23,151 bases of DNA from a virus, in the IMG/VR virus record IMGVR_UViG_3300039159_000196, positions 1-23,151 of that record; one strand, 5' to 3'. This document shows positions 23,149-23,151 of this stretch, piece by piece. Both the position numbers and the translations under genes were made by a program. Position 1 is the stretch's first letter, and each line of letters starts with the position of its first letter. A model generated the notes under the pieces. That model was not told the DNA's origin. It worked only from the letters and a program-made list of their open reading frames with translations, and ran no database searches.

Positions 23149-23151
23149 TAC

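Noticed and set aside
23103-23149. Alternative frame reading NDITGFWGNFTGPNSV at the window edge as the end of another gene
   Set aside because: It is in the frame of the downstream half but stops at TGA, and the overlapping MTLQASGAISLG start is a far stronger family match.

Overview
The window is a block of late structural genes from a T4-like myovirus, with every credible gene on the minus strand. The order head/neck, terminase, sheath, tube, portal, prohead core, protease is the T4 core order. The protein types resemble the marine/freshwater T4-like phages (cyanophage- or pelagiphage-like) more than coliphage T4: a DUF4815-type baseplate protein, and G-[ST]-G-Y repeat domains inserted in tail proteins. 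The host cannot be told from this window. No tRNA, rRNA, CRISPR array or insertion sequence was seen, and no gap between genes exceeds about 75 bases.

Layout in the direction of transcription (high to low coordinates). (1) 23148-19137 is an accessory module: a frameshifted short tail-fibre-type ORF, a 15-codon micro-ORF, a 138-aa protein with a phage-adhesin-type N-terminus and an Asn-Cys-rich tail (12 Cys), a 307-aa protein of unknown function, and two overlapping radical SAM/SPASM enzymes. (2) 19101-10223 is the baseplate/tail-tip block: an enlarged gp8-like wedge protein, a 1319-aa DUF4815-type protein ending in a Hint (intein/hedgehog-like) domain, an 872-aa tail structural protein and a 76-aa coiled-coil protein. 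(3) 10226-8011 holds neck and tail-completion proteins gp13, gp14 and gp15; gp15 seems to start at ATT. (4) 8008-3590 holds the large terminase gp17, sheath gp18 (with a repeat-domain insertion) and tube gp19. (5) 3517-1 holds portal gp20, a small beta-rich protein, a gp68-like prohead core protein, a 300-aa Lys/Glu-rich protein and the first 25 codons of prohead protease gp21.

Transcription control is legible: T4-type late promoter boxes (consensus TATAAATA, here NATAAATA) lie on the minus strand before most transcription units, and I saw none on the plus strand. Several are fused to the stop codon of the preceding gene. Genes within units are joined by ATGA or TAATG overlaps.

The most interesting region is 22863-19137. 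A Cys/Asn-repeat protein with a virion-type N-terminus is followed by an unknown protein and two SPASM-family radical SAM enzymes, a family known for modifying peptides post-translationally. All are apparently under late promoters. This suggests a phage-encoded system that crosslinks or otherwise modifies a tail-tip or fibre component during virion assembly. That function is inference; the gene content and motifs are directly visible.
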